Shown here one piece after another: positions 8,762-17,714 of a stretch of DNA of 64,000 nucleotides (the stretch's first letter is position 1; every line of letters begins with the position of its first letter). The notes beneath the pieces were generated by a model. That model ran no database searches. It was not told where the DNA came from and saw nothing but the letters and a program-made list of their open reading frames with translations. Origin of the DNA: an uncultured Vampirovibrio sp. Lineage in GTDB: Bacteria; Cyanobacteriota; Vampirovibrionia; Gastranaerophilales; Gastranaerophilaceae. A program made the translations under genes and the position numbers. The stretch covers positions 558,001 through 622,000 of the forward strand of contig CAJTXT010000001.1 of the NCBI GenBank assembly GCA_910583875.1. Direction: 5' to 3'.

Positions 8762-10003
8762 ATGGAAAGATATACTTTAAAAAACGGAATAAAAACTATA
8801 ATAAAAAAGAATAATAATACACCGAGAACTGCCATTGTTCTTTATGCAAAATTAAACAATGATGAACCTAAGGCTGGTCTATATTATTTGATGACCCAAA
8901 TGCTTTTCCAAGGAACAAAAAATAGAACCTCTGAACAACTTGCTATAGAACTTGATGAAAACGCTATTGATTTGAATGTTGAAAAAAAAGCTGATTACAT
9001 CCGCTTTAAATTGCAATGTTTAAATGAAGATATAAATCAAGGTTTAGAAATTCTTCAAGATATTCTTGAAAATTCTACATTTAATGATTTTGAAAAAGAA
9101 ATTATTAAAATTAAAGGTGAGTTTGAAGCTGATTTAGATTCTGCAAAGGTTCAAGCTCAAGATAACTACTACAGAACAATCTTTAAAAATCATACTTATG
9201 GAATTGGAAGAAAAGAAGTATTAGAACAAATTGACTCTATAACAAAAGAGGATTTAATTTCTGCCTTTAATGAAATAAAATCAAAATCACAAAAAAATAT
9301 ATCTGTTGCAAGTGCTGTTGATAAAGAAATTATAATTAATCTGCTTGAAAATCATTTATCAGATTTAAAAATAACAGAAGAAAAAGACAATAGAAAACCT
9401 ATACAAGAATTGACTCAGAATGAAATTTCCGTTATTGAAAAAGAAGATGCAAACCAAGCACAAATTTTTAAAGGCTGGTTAGTTCCGCCTATAAATTCAC
9501 CAGATTATGCACCGATTGTTCTTTTAAATACAATTCTTGGTTCTTCCGGTCTTTCTTCAAGATTATTCCTTGAATTAAGAGAGAAACAAGGACTTGCTTA
9601 CACCGTAAGAAGCGCTTTTGAACCATTTATCTTAAACGGACATTTTTTCGTTTATATTGCAACTGAACCTAAAAATATTAAAACTTCACTTGAAGGTTTT
9701 AAGATAGAAATAAACAAAATTATGACCAAAATCATAAGTGATGAAGAACTTGAAAATGCAAAAAATAATGCAATCGGCAAAAGACAATTCTATAAAGAAA
9801 CAAATCTTTTAGAAGCATCTATAAACGGTTCTTATGAATTTTTAGGTCTTGGCTATGAATTTGAAGAAAAGCTTATAGAGAATATTAAAGCTGTAACAAA
9901 AGAACAAATAATAAATACAGCTTCAAAATACTTCTCAAAAAATAGCGCATTATGTGTTTTAGCACCTAAAAAATATCTTTTGGAAGCTGATTTATTAACA
10001 TAA
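8762..10003 (+). CDS. M16 family peptidase-like protein, non-catalytic partner
   Basis: A 413-residue M16 homologue. The position of the zinc motif reads YYLMTQMLFQGT, so both His ligands and the Glu are missing. The C-terminal signature ELREKQGLAYTVRS, which holds substrate-binding Arg and Tyr, is well preserved. This division (zinc site in one subunit, R/Y site in the other) matches known heterodimeric M16B peptidases. It lies ten bases after the catalytic gene, in the same operon. On its own it should be inactive. Confidence 0.9.
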   Translation: MERYTLKNGIKTIIKKNNNTPRTAIVLYAKLNNDEPKAGLYYLMTQMLFQGTKNRTSEQLAIELDENAIDLNVEKKADYIRFKLQCLNEDINQGLEILQDILENSTFNDFEKEIIKIKGEFEADLDSAKVQAQDNYYRTIFKNHTYGIGRKEVLEQIDSITKEDLISAFNEIKSKSQKNISVASAVDKEIIINLLENHLSDLKITEEKDNRKPIQELTQNEISVIEKEDANQAQIFKGWLVPPINSPDYAPIVLLNTILGSSGLSSRLFLELREKQGLAYTVRSAFEPFILNGHFFVYIATEPKNIKTSLEGFKIEINKIMTKIISDEELENAKNNAIGKRQFYKETNLLEASINGSYEFLGLGYEFEEKLIENIKAVTKEQIINTASKYFSKNSALCVLAPKKYLLEADLLT

Positions 10004-10048
10004 GACTATAAAAACTTCAAAAATTATGATAAAATCAACAAAGAAGAT

Positions 10049-11644
10049 ATGAATAACATTAAGACCGATAAAAAAATAAAAAAAGCAATCGATAAGTTTC
10101 AAAAGTCTGGAAACATTCAAAAGGCTATTGAAGCTTGTCAGGGTGCAATTTCGCAAGATGAAAATAATGCCGAATTACATGTAAAACTCGGTGATTTATA
10201 CATGGCATGGCATCTTGATATTCATCAAATAAGACAATATACAGATGAAGCTATTACAGAATATCAAAGAGCATTAGAGTCTTGTGTTAATTCTGCTGAA
10301 ATTTATTTTAAAATAGCTATGGCTTTTTATTATAAAAGAGAATTAGACAAAGCCATAAATTATTTTAAACTTGCACTTGAGTATGATACAAAATTAGCTG
10401 AAGCTCATTTTATGATTGCCGAAATTTTTATGAAAAAAGGTGATTTCGTCGAAGCAATAGAATCAGTAGAAAATGCTATTAAAATAGCACCGTTAACATC
10501 TTCTCGTGCATATTTTCTAAAATATAATTTGTTAGCTTTGTCAAATAAAACAAAATGGTACGAAAAATTTGCACCTTTAGCAGCTTCTATCTTTACTCTG
10601 CCTTTTGATAAATATGCATTAAAAGAAGTTCGACGTAAATTATCATATCTTCAATTAATGCCTACTCTTCTAAAAGCATCAATAATGATATTTTTAAAAG
10701 GTTTTAATCAGCAAATTTTAGACATATATAGAGAAACTATTGAAAAAGCTCCAGGGTTTGTTGAGTTATATATAAATCTTGGCAGAGTTTATTATGAATT
10801 AAAACGTTATGATGATGCTATTTGTGAATACAAAATGGCAATTTGGCTTGATAGCTTAAATGTTAGAGCATACTATTATCTATGCCAATTGTATGAAGAA
10901 CAAAGAGATTTTGATAACGCAATTGATACTTGCGAAAAATTAATAGAACTGCAGCCGCATGTTGCCGATTTCCATTGCAGAATGGCTCAATATTTATACC
11001 TAAAAGGTGATATAGATCAAGCTGTTGAACAATATCAAACAGCAGTAACATTAAATCCAAACCCTCAATGGACAAGCGTTGTAGCTCAAACTTTAGGTTT
11101 TATTTTCCAAGAAAATATTAAGGATTTAGATGCAGCAATTTCATCATATCAGAATGCTTACAACTTAAATCCTAATGATTTAGATATATATCTAAATTTA
11201 GGAAATGTTTTCTTTGAAAAAGGTTCTTATGATAATGCTTTAATTGTTTATAAAAAGGCTCTTGAATCTTCACCGCATAATGCAAGACTTCATTGTAATC
11301 TTGGTTACTTATACTGGGGAAAAGGCAATATTGAAGAAGCTGTGAAAGAATATGAAAAAGCCATAAAATATGATAATACTTATGATATTGCATATAACAA
11401 TCTAGGTGTAATTTACCTTGACGATTTAGGCAGAGTACAAAAAGCAATTGAATTATTTGAACAAGCAAGAAAAAACAATCCTAATTATGCTTTAGCGCAT
11501 TATAATTTGGCACGTTCCATTGCAATAACAGGCGATAAAGTTGAAGCTGCAAAATTATATCAAATTGCTTCAGATATAAATAAATATACACAAGAACTTG
11601 ATCCTGCCGAAATTCAAGAAAAGATACAGGATTTATTCATTTAG
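10049..11644 (+). CDS. Tetratricopeptide repeat protein
   Basis: A 531-residue protein built almost entirely of TPR units. The 34-residue pattern is clear at, for example, AEIYFKIAMAFYYKRELDKA, VELYINLGRVYYELKRYDDA and ARLHCNLGYLYWGKGNIEEA. There is a degenerate non-TPR insert around residues 170-220. No signal peptide or transmembrane segment is seen. It is followed 14 bases later by a thioesterase gene and preceded by the M16 pair, so it is probably part of the same run. TPR proteins are scaffolds; the partner cannot be predicted. Confidence 0.85.
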   Translation: MNNIKTDKKIKKAIDKFQKSGNIQKAIEACQGAISQDENNAELHVKLGDLYMAWHLDIHQIRQYTDEAITEYQRALESCVNSAEIYFKIAMAFYYKRELDKAINYFKLALEYDTKLAEAHFMIAEIFMKKGDFVEAIESVENAIKIAPLTSSRAYFLKYNLLALSNKTKWYEKFAPLAASIFTLPFDKYALKEVRRKLSYLQLMPTLLKASIMIFLKGFNQQILDIYRETIEKAPGFVELYINLGRVYYELKRYDDAICEYKMAIWLDSLNVRAYYYLCQLYEEQRDFDNAIDTCEKLIELQPHVADFHCRMAQYLYLKGDIDQAVEQYQTAVTLNPNPQWTSVVAQTLGFIFQENIKDLDAAISSYQNAYNLNPNDLDIYLNLGNVFFEKGSYDNALIVYKKALESSPHNARLHCNLGYLYWGKGNIEEAVKEYEKAIKYDNTYDIAYNNLGVIYLDDLGRVQKAIELFEQARKNNPNYALAHYNLARSIAITGDKVEAAKLYQIASDINKYTQELDPAEIQEKIQDLFI

Positions 11645-11658
11645 CCGGAGACATAGAA

Positions 11659-12069
11659 ATGGAATATACACAAGAAATAAGAGTTTTATACGCCGATACT
11701 GATTCTTATGGGGTTGTTTGGCACGGGGCTTATGTAAAATGGTTTGAAGCAGCAAGAGTTGGTTTGGTTGAACAATTAGGTCTGCCATTAGAAGAACTTG
11801 AAAGCAATAATATTTTATTTCCTGTAGTAGAAATGAATATCAGATATAAATCTTCTGCCAAAATGAATGAAAGAATAATAATTAAAACTCATATTTCAGA
11901 ATTAAAGCCATTGAGCGTAACTTTTGAACATAATGTATATGAAAAAGAAACAAATAGATTACGAACAACAGCACATACAACAATTGTTGTGACAGATTCA
12001 ACAACCGGAAAAATGTTCCGCCGCATGCCGGAAGATTTGTATTCTAAATTCGAACAGGCTTTGAAATAA
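11659..12069 (+). CDS. YbgC-like acyl-CoA thioesterase
   Basis: A 136-residue hotdog-fold (4HBT) enzyme. The diagnostic active-site segment is YADTDSYGVVWHGAYVKWFE, with the catalytic Asp and the downstream YxxW region typical of the YbgC/4-hydroxybenzoyl-CoA thioesterase group. It hydrolyses acyl-CoA or acyl-carrier thioesters. In many bacteria ybgC sits with tol-pal genes; here it follows a TPR gene, so that context is lost. The ribosome binding site is GGAG 14 bases before the ATG, somewhat long spacing. Confidence 0.9.
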   Translation: MEYTQEIRVLYADTDSYGVVWHGAYVKWFEAARVGLVEQLGLPLEELESNNILFPVVEMNIRYKSSAKMNERIIIKTHISELKPLSVTFEHNVYEKETNRLRTTAHTTIVVTDSTTGKMFRRMPEDLYSKFEQALK

Positions 12070-12125
12070 TTTCACAATAAGATTGCTGAATAAAATACAC
12101 AATATATAAAATCTTAATAAAAACT

Positions 12126-12146
12126 GTCATGCTGAATTTATTTGAT
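12126..12146. repeat. Decayed half of palindromic repeat
   Basis: The first arm (GTCATGCTGAA) survives with changes in the loop and without a matching second arm. It is a remnant of the family described at 5.3 kb. Confidence 0.5.
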
Positions 12147-12164
12147 TATTTTAGTTTATAAATA

Positions 12165-12470
12165 TTATTCTATAAATTTCCAATGATAGCCATAAGCTGT
12201 TTTTCGTTTTCCTTTACAAGCACTTTTAATAAAGCTATATGCATGATATGTAGAGACTTGCTTTTCATCAACAAGCCATTTATTGGCTGCTTTTGCATTT
12301 TCAAAAATCTGACCTGTCTCAATACAAAGTACCTTTTTAGATTGTGGTGAAATCGAACGATATGGCTCAATTAGCTTTTTAATAGCGTAAAAAAGTTCTT
12401 CATTTACTCTGTAAGTCCTTAATTTTTCATTACTATCAATTAATTTTATTATATGTTTCATATTTGTCAT
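12165..12470 (-). CDS. Small NUMOD1-like DNA-binding protein
   Basis: About 101 residues. The C-terminal half, CIETGQIFENAKAANKWL followed by a helix and then GYHWKF, matches the modular DNA-binding repeat (NUMOD1/IENR1 type) attached to HNH and GIY-YIG homing endonucleases. No nuclease domain is present in this gene or next to it, so it is a stand-alone reader domain or a leftover of a mobile endonuclease. The ATG at 12470 has GAGG nine bases upstream. It is divergent from a small HTH gene, and the patch looks acquired. Confidence 0.6.
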   Translation of the reverse strand: MTNMKHIIKLIDSNEKLRTYRVNEELFYAIKKLIEPYRSISPQSKKVLCIETGQIFENAKAANKWLVDEKQVSTYHAYSFIKSACKGKRKTAYGYHWKFIE

Positions 12471-12592
12471 TTTACATAGCCTCACTTGTCAAAAAAAATA
12501 ATTGTAAATTTATATATTGTAATAGCCTTTTGGAATTTTTTACCAAGCCAGATTTGGTAGAAAAGAGTAAAAATAAAAACCATAATTGGAAT

Positions 12593-12802
12593 ATGGCAAA
12601 ACCTGATTTAAAAAAGCTTGGAAAAAATATCAAATTCTTGCGGAAAGGAAAAAGATTATCGCAAGAGAAATTAGCTGAAATAATAAGCAAAAGTAGAAAT
12701 TATGTTGGGATGATTGAACGCGCAGAAGTAAATACACCCGTAGATACTTTATTTGATATTGCAAAAGCTTTAAATGTTGATATCAAAGAACTATTTGCTT
12801 AA
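12593..12802 (+). CDS. XRE-family HTH protein
   Basis: A 69-residue Cro/CI-type DNA-binding protein: GKNIKFLRKGKRLSQEKLAEIISKS (helices 1-3), then RNYVGMIERAEVNTPVDTLFDIAKALNVDIKELF. It consists of the HTH fold only, as in many restriction-modification or phage control proteins. The ATG at 12593 gives the complete fold; longer in-frame starts add non-homologous residues. An inverted repeat TACCAA/TTGGTA (12541-12559) about 35 bases upstream could be its operator. No restriction-modification genes are adjacent. Confidence 0.85.
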   Translation: MAKPDLKKLGKNIKFLRKGKRLSQEKLAEIISKSRNYVGMIERAEVNTPVDTLFDIAKALNVDIKELFA

Positions 12803-12871
12803 CGAAGTTTAAACATAATTATGTTCATGTTCGTGAAAGCGATAATAAAAGTCTAACTCTAAAATTTATTT

Positions 12872-13138
12872 ATGCAAGAAGAAATATCAAAAAAACAACA
12901 GATACTTAATTCATTGGCAAAGACAATGAAAGAATTAAGAGGAGAAAAAAGTCAATTTATATTCTCTAGTGAGAATGATATACCTATTGCAATTATAAGT
13001 ATGGGCGAAAGGGCATTAAAAGACCCTCAACTTACAACTATTTTTAAATTAGCAGAAGCATATAATATTTCACCTGCTGAATTTATGAGTAAAATTTCTA
13101 AAAATCTTCCTACGGATTTTTCTATGATTGATAAATAA
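12872..13138 (+). CDS. Small HTH-like protein
   Basis: An 88-residue protein that reads like a diverged XRE domain. An N-terminal helix (ILNSLAKTMKELRGEKSQFIF) stands where helix 1 would be. The final part (MGERALKDPQLTTIFKLAEAYNISPAEFM) matches the last two helices of an XRE fold, but the recognition helix region is altered. It lies 69 bases after the XRE gene and has no clear ribosome binding site. It may be a partner of that protein or a decaying copy. Confidence 0.55.
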   Translation: MQEEISKKQQILNSLAKTMKELRGEKSQFIFSSENDIPIAIISMGERALKDPQLTTIFKLAEAYNISPAEFMSKISKNLPTDFSMIDK

Positions 13139-13227
13139 ATCCTAAATCTAAGTTAAAAAAATCAGCTAAGAACAATTGGCATGGTGTTTATTAATCTTTA
13201 GGTCAATAAAAATAAATCTCTAGACTA

Positions 13228-13275
13228 TATCCCCTTTATTTTAAATTTTCTAAAATAAGGATATTAAAGGGGATA
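13228..13275 (+). promoter_or_regulatory. Hairpin covering the ribosome binding site of the TPR gene
   Basis: TATCCCCTTTA (13228-13238) is the exact complement of TAAAGGGGATA (13265-13275). The second arm contains the AAGGGG ribosome binding site that serves the GTG at 13278. A second stem, TTATTTTA (13236-13243) with TAAAATAA (13251-13258), can form inside and competes for three bases. Confidence 0.55.
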
Positions 13276-13277
13276 AT

Positions 13278-14018
13278 GTGGTTAATAGTTTAAATAATAT
13301 TAATAATTCATCTGTTTCTTTAGCTCAGACATATTTTACGCAGGCTGAAGAATATAGAATTAACAGCCAATATAAAGAAGCAATTGATAAATATTTGCAC
13401 TCTATTTTAGCAAATAGAAATAATCCGACTTCTTATATCGGTCTTGCATTATCTTATAAAAATTTAAAAAACTATCAAAAAGCAATAACTAATTTATCAA
13501 AAGCTGAAAAATTAGTCCCTTCCGATGTTGTTGTACAAAAAGAACTTGCTTTGTGCAATATAATTGAAGGAAATTTTGAAATAGGAATAAAACATCTTAT
13601 CGCTTCAATAAAATTAGACCCTGAAAATATTGAAGTACAAATGCAATTAGCACTTGTTCATGAAATGATTCAGGAAGAAGACATGGCATTAATGATTTAT
13701 CAAAAAATTATTGAAACAAATCCAGATTACATAAGAGCATATATACAAAAAGCTACATTATATCTTCACTCGGAAGATTTTTTAAACTGCGCAAAAGCAT
13801 TTAAACAAGTACTAAAACTTAAACCCGATTATTTTAGAGCATATCTTGCACTTGGTATTTGTTATGAAAAACTAGGCAATATACGCAGCGCAAAAAGATT
13901 TTACAAAAAATACCTTCAGGCTTCTAAAACATCAATCAACAGTACGGAAGTTAAACAACGTTTGATAGAAATTGAATTTAATAACAAAAAAGCTGAAAAT
14001 AACTTAAGAATTGTATAA
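13278..14018 (+). CDS. Tetratricopeptide repeat protein, GTG start
   Basis: A 246-residue protein with about five TPR units from residue 13 onward (TYFTQAEEYRINSQYKEAID, TSYIGLALSYKNLKNYQKA and so on), ending in a basic tail. There is no signal peptide. The start is GTG: AAGGGG lies five bases upstream, and an ATG at 13276 is in another frame that stops after five codons. The ribosome binding site is buried in a hairpin. It is followed by a short hairpin and then a sugar-kinase gene. Role unknown. Confidence 0.82.
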   Translation: MVNSLNNINNSSVSLAQTYFTQAEEYRINSQYKEAIDKYLHSILANRNNPTSYIGLALSYKNLKNYQKAITNLSKAEKLVPSDVVVQKELALCNIIEGNFEIGIKHLIASIKLDPENIEVQMQLALVHEMIQEEDMALMIYQKIIETNPDYIRAYIQKATLYLHSEDFLNCAKAFKQVLKLKPDYFRAYLALGICYEKLGNIRSAKRFYKKYLQASKTSINSTEVKQRLIEIEFNNKKAENNLRIV

Positions 14019-14037
14019 GTAAGTTTGATTATTTAAG

Positions 14038-14063
14038 TTCTTTTTGCTAAAGTACAAAAAGAA
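14038..14063 (+). terminator. Short hairpin after TPR gene, weak terminator
   Basis: TTCTTTTTG (14038-14046) pairs exactly with CAAAAAGAA (14055-14063). There is no T-run after it on the plus strand, so termination is uncertain. Confidence 0.35.
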
Positions 14064-14075
14064 TGCGTAATTATT

Positions 14076-15023
14076 ATGAATGAAAAACTAGATATTATAA
14101 CAATAGGTGAAAGTTTAATCGAACTTTCAACAAATCAAAATTTAACAACTGCTTCAAGTCTGGATAAATATTATGGCGGAGATACATTAACAACAGCTAT
14201 TGCTGCTTTAAGACTAGGTTCTAAAGTAGGATTTATCTCAAGAATAGGTATGGATTGTTTCAGAAATTATCTTTTAGAAAGCTGGCAGGAAGAAGGTCTT
14301 GATATTTCTCACGTTAAACCTGTACAAGGTGTAAACGGGCTTTATATGGTTTCTAAAACAGAAGATTGCTCATCTAAAGAATTTTCATATTATAGAAAAA
14401 AAACTGCTGCAACTAACCTTTCTATTGAAGATATTTCTATTGATTATATTCAAAACGCTTCATTATTATATGCAACAGGTATTACACAATCACTATCTAT
14501 CTCAGCAAGAGAAGCGGTGAAAGAAGCATATAAAATCGCAAAAGAAAACAATGTTATTACAGCGTATGACCCAAATTTTACCTCTAAAATTTGGGATAAA
14601 GATGAAGCTAGAGAAGCTTTTGATGAAATTATAGAATACATCGATATTGTATTTTTAAATGCAAAATACGATTCTCAAGTTGTTATAGATTCAATGTCTG
14701 TTGATAATACTATTAAATATTTATGGGACAAAGGTGTTTCCACTGTTATAGTAAAATCATCTGTTGATAAAGGCTATTATGTAGGTTATCAAGGTAAACG
14801 CGAATTCATTAAGTTTATTAATGAAGATGTAATTGATGACACAGGAGCAGGCGACGCTTTTAACGGCGGAGTTTTACACGGAATTGTTTCAGGCATGAGC
14901 GTATTTAAAGCCGTAAGTTTAGGTTCTGTTGTTGCAGGATTACAAATAAAGAATTTCGGTGCAATAAAATCAATTCCGTCAAAAGAAGAAGTTTACAAGA
15001 TTTTTAAAGGTCAAAATGACTAA
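14076..15023 (+). CDS. PfkB-family sugar kinase (2-dehydro-3-deoxygluconate kinase-like)
   Basis: A 315-residue ribokinase-fold enzyme that phosphorylates a sugar or sugar acid with ATP. The N-terminal DIITIGESLIEL and GGDTLTTAIAALRLG signatures are present. The C-terminal DDTGAGDAFNGG motif holds the catalytic Asp and anion hole. The GGDTxTTA form and overall pattern resemble KDG kinases and fructokinases more than adenosine kinase. The gene overlaps the next one (csaB-like) by eight bases, which is unusual for a catabolic kinase and hints at use in glycan precursor supply. Substrate not determined. Confidence 0.82.
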   Translation: MNEKLDIITIGESLIELSTNQNLTTASSLDKYYGGDTLTTAIAALRLGSKVGFISRIGMDCFRNYLLESWQEEGLDISHVKPVQGVNGLYMVSKTEDCSSKEFSYYRKKTAATNLSIEDISIDYIQNASLLYATGITQSLSISAREAVKEAYKIAKENNVITAYDPNFTSKIWDKDEAREAFDEIIEYIDIVFLNAKYDSQVVIDSMSVDNTIKYLWDKGVSTVIVKSSVDKGYYVGYQGKREFIKFINEDVIDDTGAGDAFNGGVLHGIVSGMSVFKAVSLGSVVAGLQIKNFGAIKSIPSKEEVYKIFKGQND

Positions 15024-16038
15024 AAAGGTTTGTATATCAGGTTATTACGGTTTTGATAATTTTGGTGATGAAACTATATTAAAAATTCTCATTGAAAATT
15101 TAAAATCATTTGAAGCTGCCCCTCAAATAACAGTTTTTTCTTCAAATCCGGAAAAAACTGCAAAAATACACAACGTAAAAAGTGTAAAATCATTCGATTT
15201 AAAAGCAGTTTTAAAAGAACTTTTAAAAAGTGACTGCCTGATTTCAGGCGGAGGCAGTCTGCTTCAAGACGCTACAAGCACAAAAAGTTTAATATATTAC
15301 CTTGGTGTTATTGCTATTGCAGCTTTTTTTAGAAAAAAAATAATCATCTTTGCTCAAGGTATAGGTCCGATTAATAATAAACTTTTAGCAAAATTAACCG
15401 CTTTCTTATTAAAAAGGGCTGAATATATAACTGTTAGAGATGAAAACAGTCTTAATTTACTAAATAGCTGGAAAGTTAATGCAGAAAAATGTTCAGACCC
15501 TGTTTGGAACTTAAATCTGACAAAATCAACCTATTCTACAGGTAAAATAGGAATACAATTGAGAGATTTTCCAACAATGACAGAGGAATTTCTCAACAAG
15601 CTAGCTGATAAAATCAATAATTATTACAACAAAAAGGAAATAAATATATTTTCACTTCAAAATAATATTGATTTAGATGTGTGCATAAAATTAAAAGACA
15701 AACTGCTTTCTATAAATCCCGATTTAAATATTAAAGTTATAGAAAATACATCAAATGAAAATTTAATTTCTGATATATGTTCTATGGATGAATTAATAGC
15801 AATGCGTTTTCATGCCTGTTTAACAGCTATAAAAGCAGGAATTAAAGTATTACCATTAAGCTATGATATAAAAGTTGAAACATTAGCTAAAACTTTTAAC
15901 ATACCTTTTATTGATATTCAAAATATTGAAGAAATTTCGCAAATATTTGAAGAATATGCAAATAAGAATATTCAATATAATCAAGAAGAAATAAAAAAAT
16001 TACAATTTGATTTTACAAAATTAGAAGAAAAAATATAA
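15016..16038 (+). CDS. Polysaccharide pyruvyl transferase, CsaB-like
   Basis: A 340-residue enzyme of the PS_pyruv_trans family. The N-terminus CISGYYGFDNFGDETILKIL is the CsaB signature, followed by LISGGGSLLQDATSTKS and the C-terminal MRFHACLTAIKAG. CsaB adds a pyruvate ketal to secondary cell-wall polysaccharide. In cyanobacteria CsaB homologues accompany SLH-domain anchoring of envelope proteins. Its eight-base overlap with the sugar kinase means translational coupling. It suggests pyruvylated surface glycan in this organism, but no SLH protein is present in this window. Confidence 0.85.
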   Translation: MTKKVCISGYYGFDNFGDETILKILIENLKSFEAAPQITVFSSNPEKTAKIHNVKSVKSFDLKAVLKELLKSDCLISGGGSLLQDATSTKSLIYYLGVIAIAAFFRKKIIIFAQGIGPINNKLLAKLTAFLLKRAEYITVRDENSLNLLNSWKVNAEKCSDPVWNLNLTKSTYSTGKIGIQLRDFPTMTEEFLNKLADKINNYYNKKEINIFSLQNNIDLDVCIKLKDKLLSINPDLNIKVIENTSNENLISDICSMDELIAMRFHACLTAIKAGIKVLPLSYDIKVETLAKTFNIPFIDIQNIEEISQIFEEYANKNIQYNQEEIKKLQFDFTKLEEKI

Positions 16039-16042
16039 TACA

Positions 16043-16864
16043 TTAAGATTTTTTTACAGCTTTATTTCCTCTATGTTCATTAAGGATATTTCTCAATTTC
16101 ATAATAGCTTGTGCATGGATTTGGCAAACTCTTGATTCTGAGACTTCAATACTTTGACCAATTTCTTTCAAAGTCATGTTTTCATGATAGTAAAGAACCA
16201 TAACCATACGTTCACGTTCAGGCAATTTTTTAAGTGCCGCTTGAAGCTCATTCTTAACATCTTTTTCTTCAAGTTTTTCTAAAGGTGTTTGAGAATTTGT
16301 ATCTTCAATCGTATCAATTAATTCAATACCCTCATCACCTGCATATTTTTTATCATATAATGAGCCCACAGAAGTATCTTCAGCTAAAGTTGAAATAACT
16401 TTTTCCTTTTCAATACCAAGGCTGTCAGCAATTTCTTGCGTTGTAGGCATTCTTCCAAGTTCTTGTCTTAAAGCTTCTGCCGCATTTTTTATATCTTTGA
16501 TTTTCTTTCTTGTACTTCTTGGAAGCCAATCTTGAGCACGAATTTTATCAATAATCGTACCTTTTATTCTCATAATTGCATAAGTTTCAAAATGAGCACC
16601 TTTATCCGGCGAGAATTTTTCAATAGCATCTATTAAACCTTCGACACCAAAACTTGTAATATCTTCTATTGCAAAATTTGGCGGTAAACTTAATTTAATC
16701 CTTCCAATTACATATTTTGTTAAATAAATATATTGAACAATAATTAAATCTCTAAGCTTTTTGTTGGTTTTATCAGCCAGATATTCCATCCATAAGCTTT
16801 CAAGTTCACTATCAGAAAGTCTTTTTATATTATTATATGAATTATATTCTATATTCTCGCCCAT
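16043..16864 (-). CDS. RNA polymerase sigma factor, FliA/WhiG type
   Basis: A 273-residue sigma-70 family factor with regions 2 (NFAIEDITSFGVEGLIDAIEKFSP ... RIKGTIIDKIRAQDW), 3 (LGRMPTTQEIADSLGIEKEKV) and 4 (LPERERMVMVLYYHENMTLKEIGQSIEVSESRVCQIHAQAIMKL) all present. The RAQDWLPRS segment is typical of FliA/WhiG (sigma-28) factors. I use the ATG at 16864; an in-frame TTG at 16876 is an alternative. No flagellar genes are in the window, so its regulon is open (cell-surface or stress genes are possible). It is convergent with the csaB-like gene, separated by four bases. Confidence 0.88.
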   Translation of the reverse strand: MGENIEYNSYNNIKRLSDSELESLWMEYLADKTNKKLRDLIIVQYIYLTKYVIGRIKLSLPPNFAIEDITSFGVEGLIDAIEKFSPDKGAHFETYAIMRIKGTIIDKIRAQDWLPRSTRKKIKDIKNAAEALRQELGRMPTTQEIADSLGIEKEKVISTLAEDTSVGSLYDKKYAGDEGIELIDTIEDTNSQTPLEKLEEKDVKNELQAALKKLPERERMVMVLYYHENMTLKEIGQSIEVSESRVCQIHAQAIMKLRNILNEHRGNKAVKKS

Positions 16865-16963
16865 TAATTTATCCAAAATTAATTCAAAACTTTACTATTT
16901 TAATTGTATTCATATAGAGCGATTATCAAATCATATATATATATGAAGTTTTTAAAAATTTTA

Positions 16964-17533
16964 CTATTTATTAATAAGAATAGGCATTTGCTTTATTTTC
17001 TTTGTCCAGTCAGAAGCATTATCTATCTTAATAGAAAAAGTTTCTCCAAACATGTTCTTTTCGTAATCTGTCTGATTTTCTTCCTGAACAAAACCATTCA
17101 ATAACAGAGTTCTTTTTATTTTATTTTTAGAAATTAAACCGGATGTAATATTTATAAATACTTCTTTATTTGTTGTATTATATAATGCTTTTTCAATTGC
17201 TACTTGAAGTAATCTTTCTGTAATTTGAGAAAAATTTATATTAGTTTCTACATCTAAATCAATAATATAAAGACAATCTTTATAAACTTTTAATGTCATA
17301 TTAGCAAGACTAATACCATCTTTTGTTCTTAGTGAATATTTTTCTAATAAATTTTTAGAAGAAAACTTTCTATATAAATCAACACTTATTGATTTAGCCT
17401 TAATAAAAAATCTTTTTTGAGTTAATGAAAATGATTTTATCATCTCCCATTTAGGTAAAAGATAGATATCATTTAACATATTATCAATAGATAATTTTTG
17501 TTTTGTATTATTATTTACAATTGTATTTATCAT
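16964..17533 (-). CDS. Hypothetical protein, possibly GNAT-like
   Basis: A 189-residue protein that I do not recognise with certainty. The order YIIDLDVE, ITERLLQVAIEKALYN, EVFINI, LLLNGFVQEENQTDYEKN resembles strand-helix-strand and the NGF segment of GNAT acetyltransferases. The acetyl-CoA loop (Q/RxxGxG/A) is not visible, so a catalytic role is doubtful. It has its own consensus promoter at 17650-17678. It follows the radical SAM gene on the same strand, 181 bases downstream of it. Confidence 0.5.
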   Translation of the reverse strand: MINTIVNNNTKQKLSIDNMLNDIYLLPKWEMIKSFSLTQKRFFIKAKSISVDLYRKFSSKNLLEKYSLRTKDGISLANMTLKVYKDCLYIIDLDVETNINFSQITERLLQVAIEKALYNTTNKEVFINITSGLISKNKIKRTLLLNGFVQEENQTDYEKNMFGETFSIKIDNASDWTKKIKQMPILINK

Positions 17534-17649
17534 TTAATTAAATTACGCCTTATATACTCTTATAATGAAAGAGAAATTATTATTTATATTTTCATTATTT
17601 TCTCTGATATGCTAGTGGACAGCTTCCTAAACTACTCTGGTAGTTTTAT

Positions 17650-17678
17650 ATTTTATATTTTAACTCAAATTCTGTCAA
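17650..17678 (-). promoter_or_regulatory. Consensus promoter of the GNAT-like gene
   Basis: On the minus strand TTGACA (17673-17678) and TAAAAT (17650-17655) are separated by 17 bases. A small CTACC/GTAG hairpin follows in the leader. Confidence 0.65.
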
Positions 17679-17714
17679 CTGTTACCATAGCTTTAACATG
17701 TTTTTACAATAACT

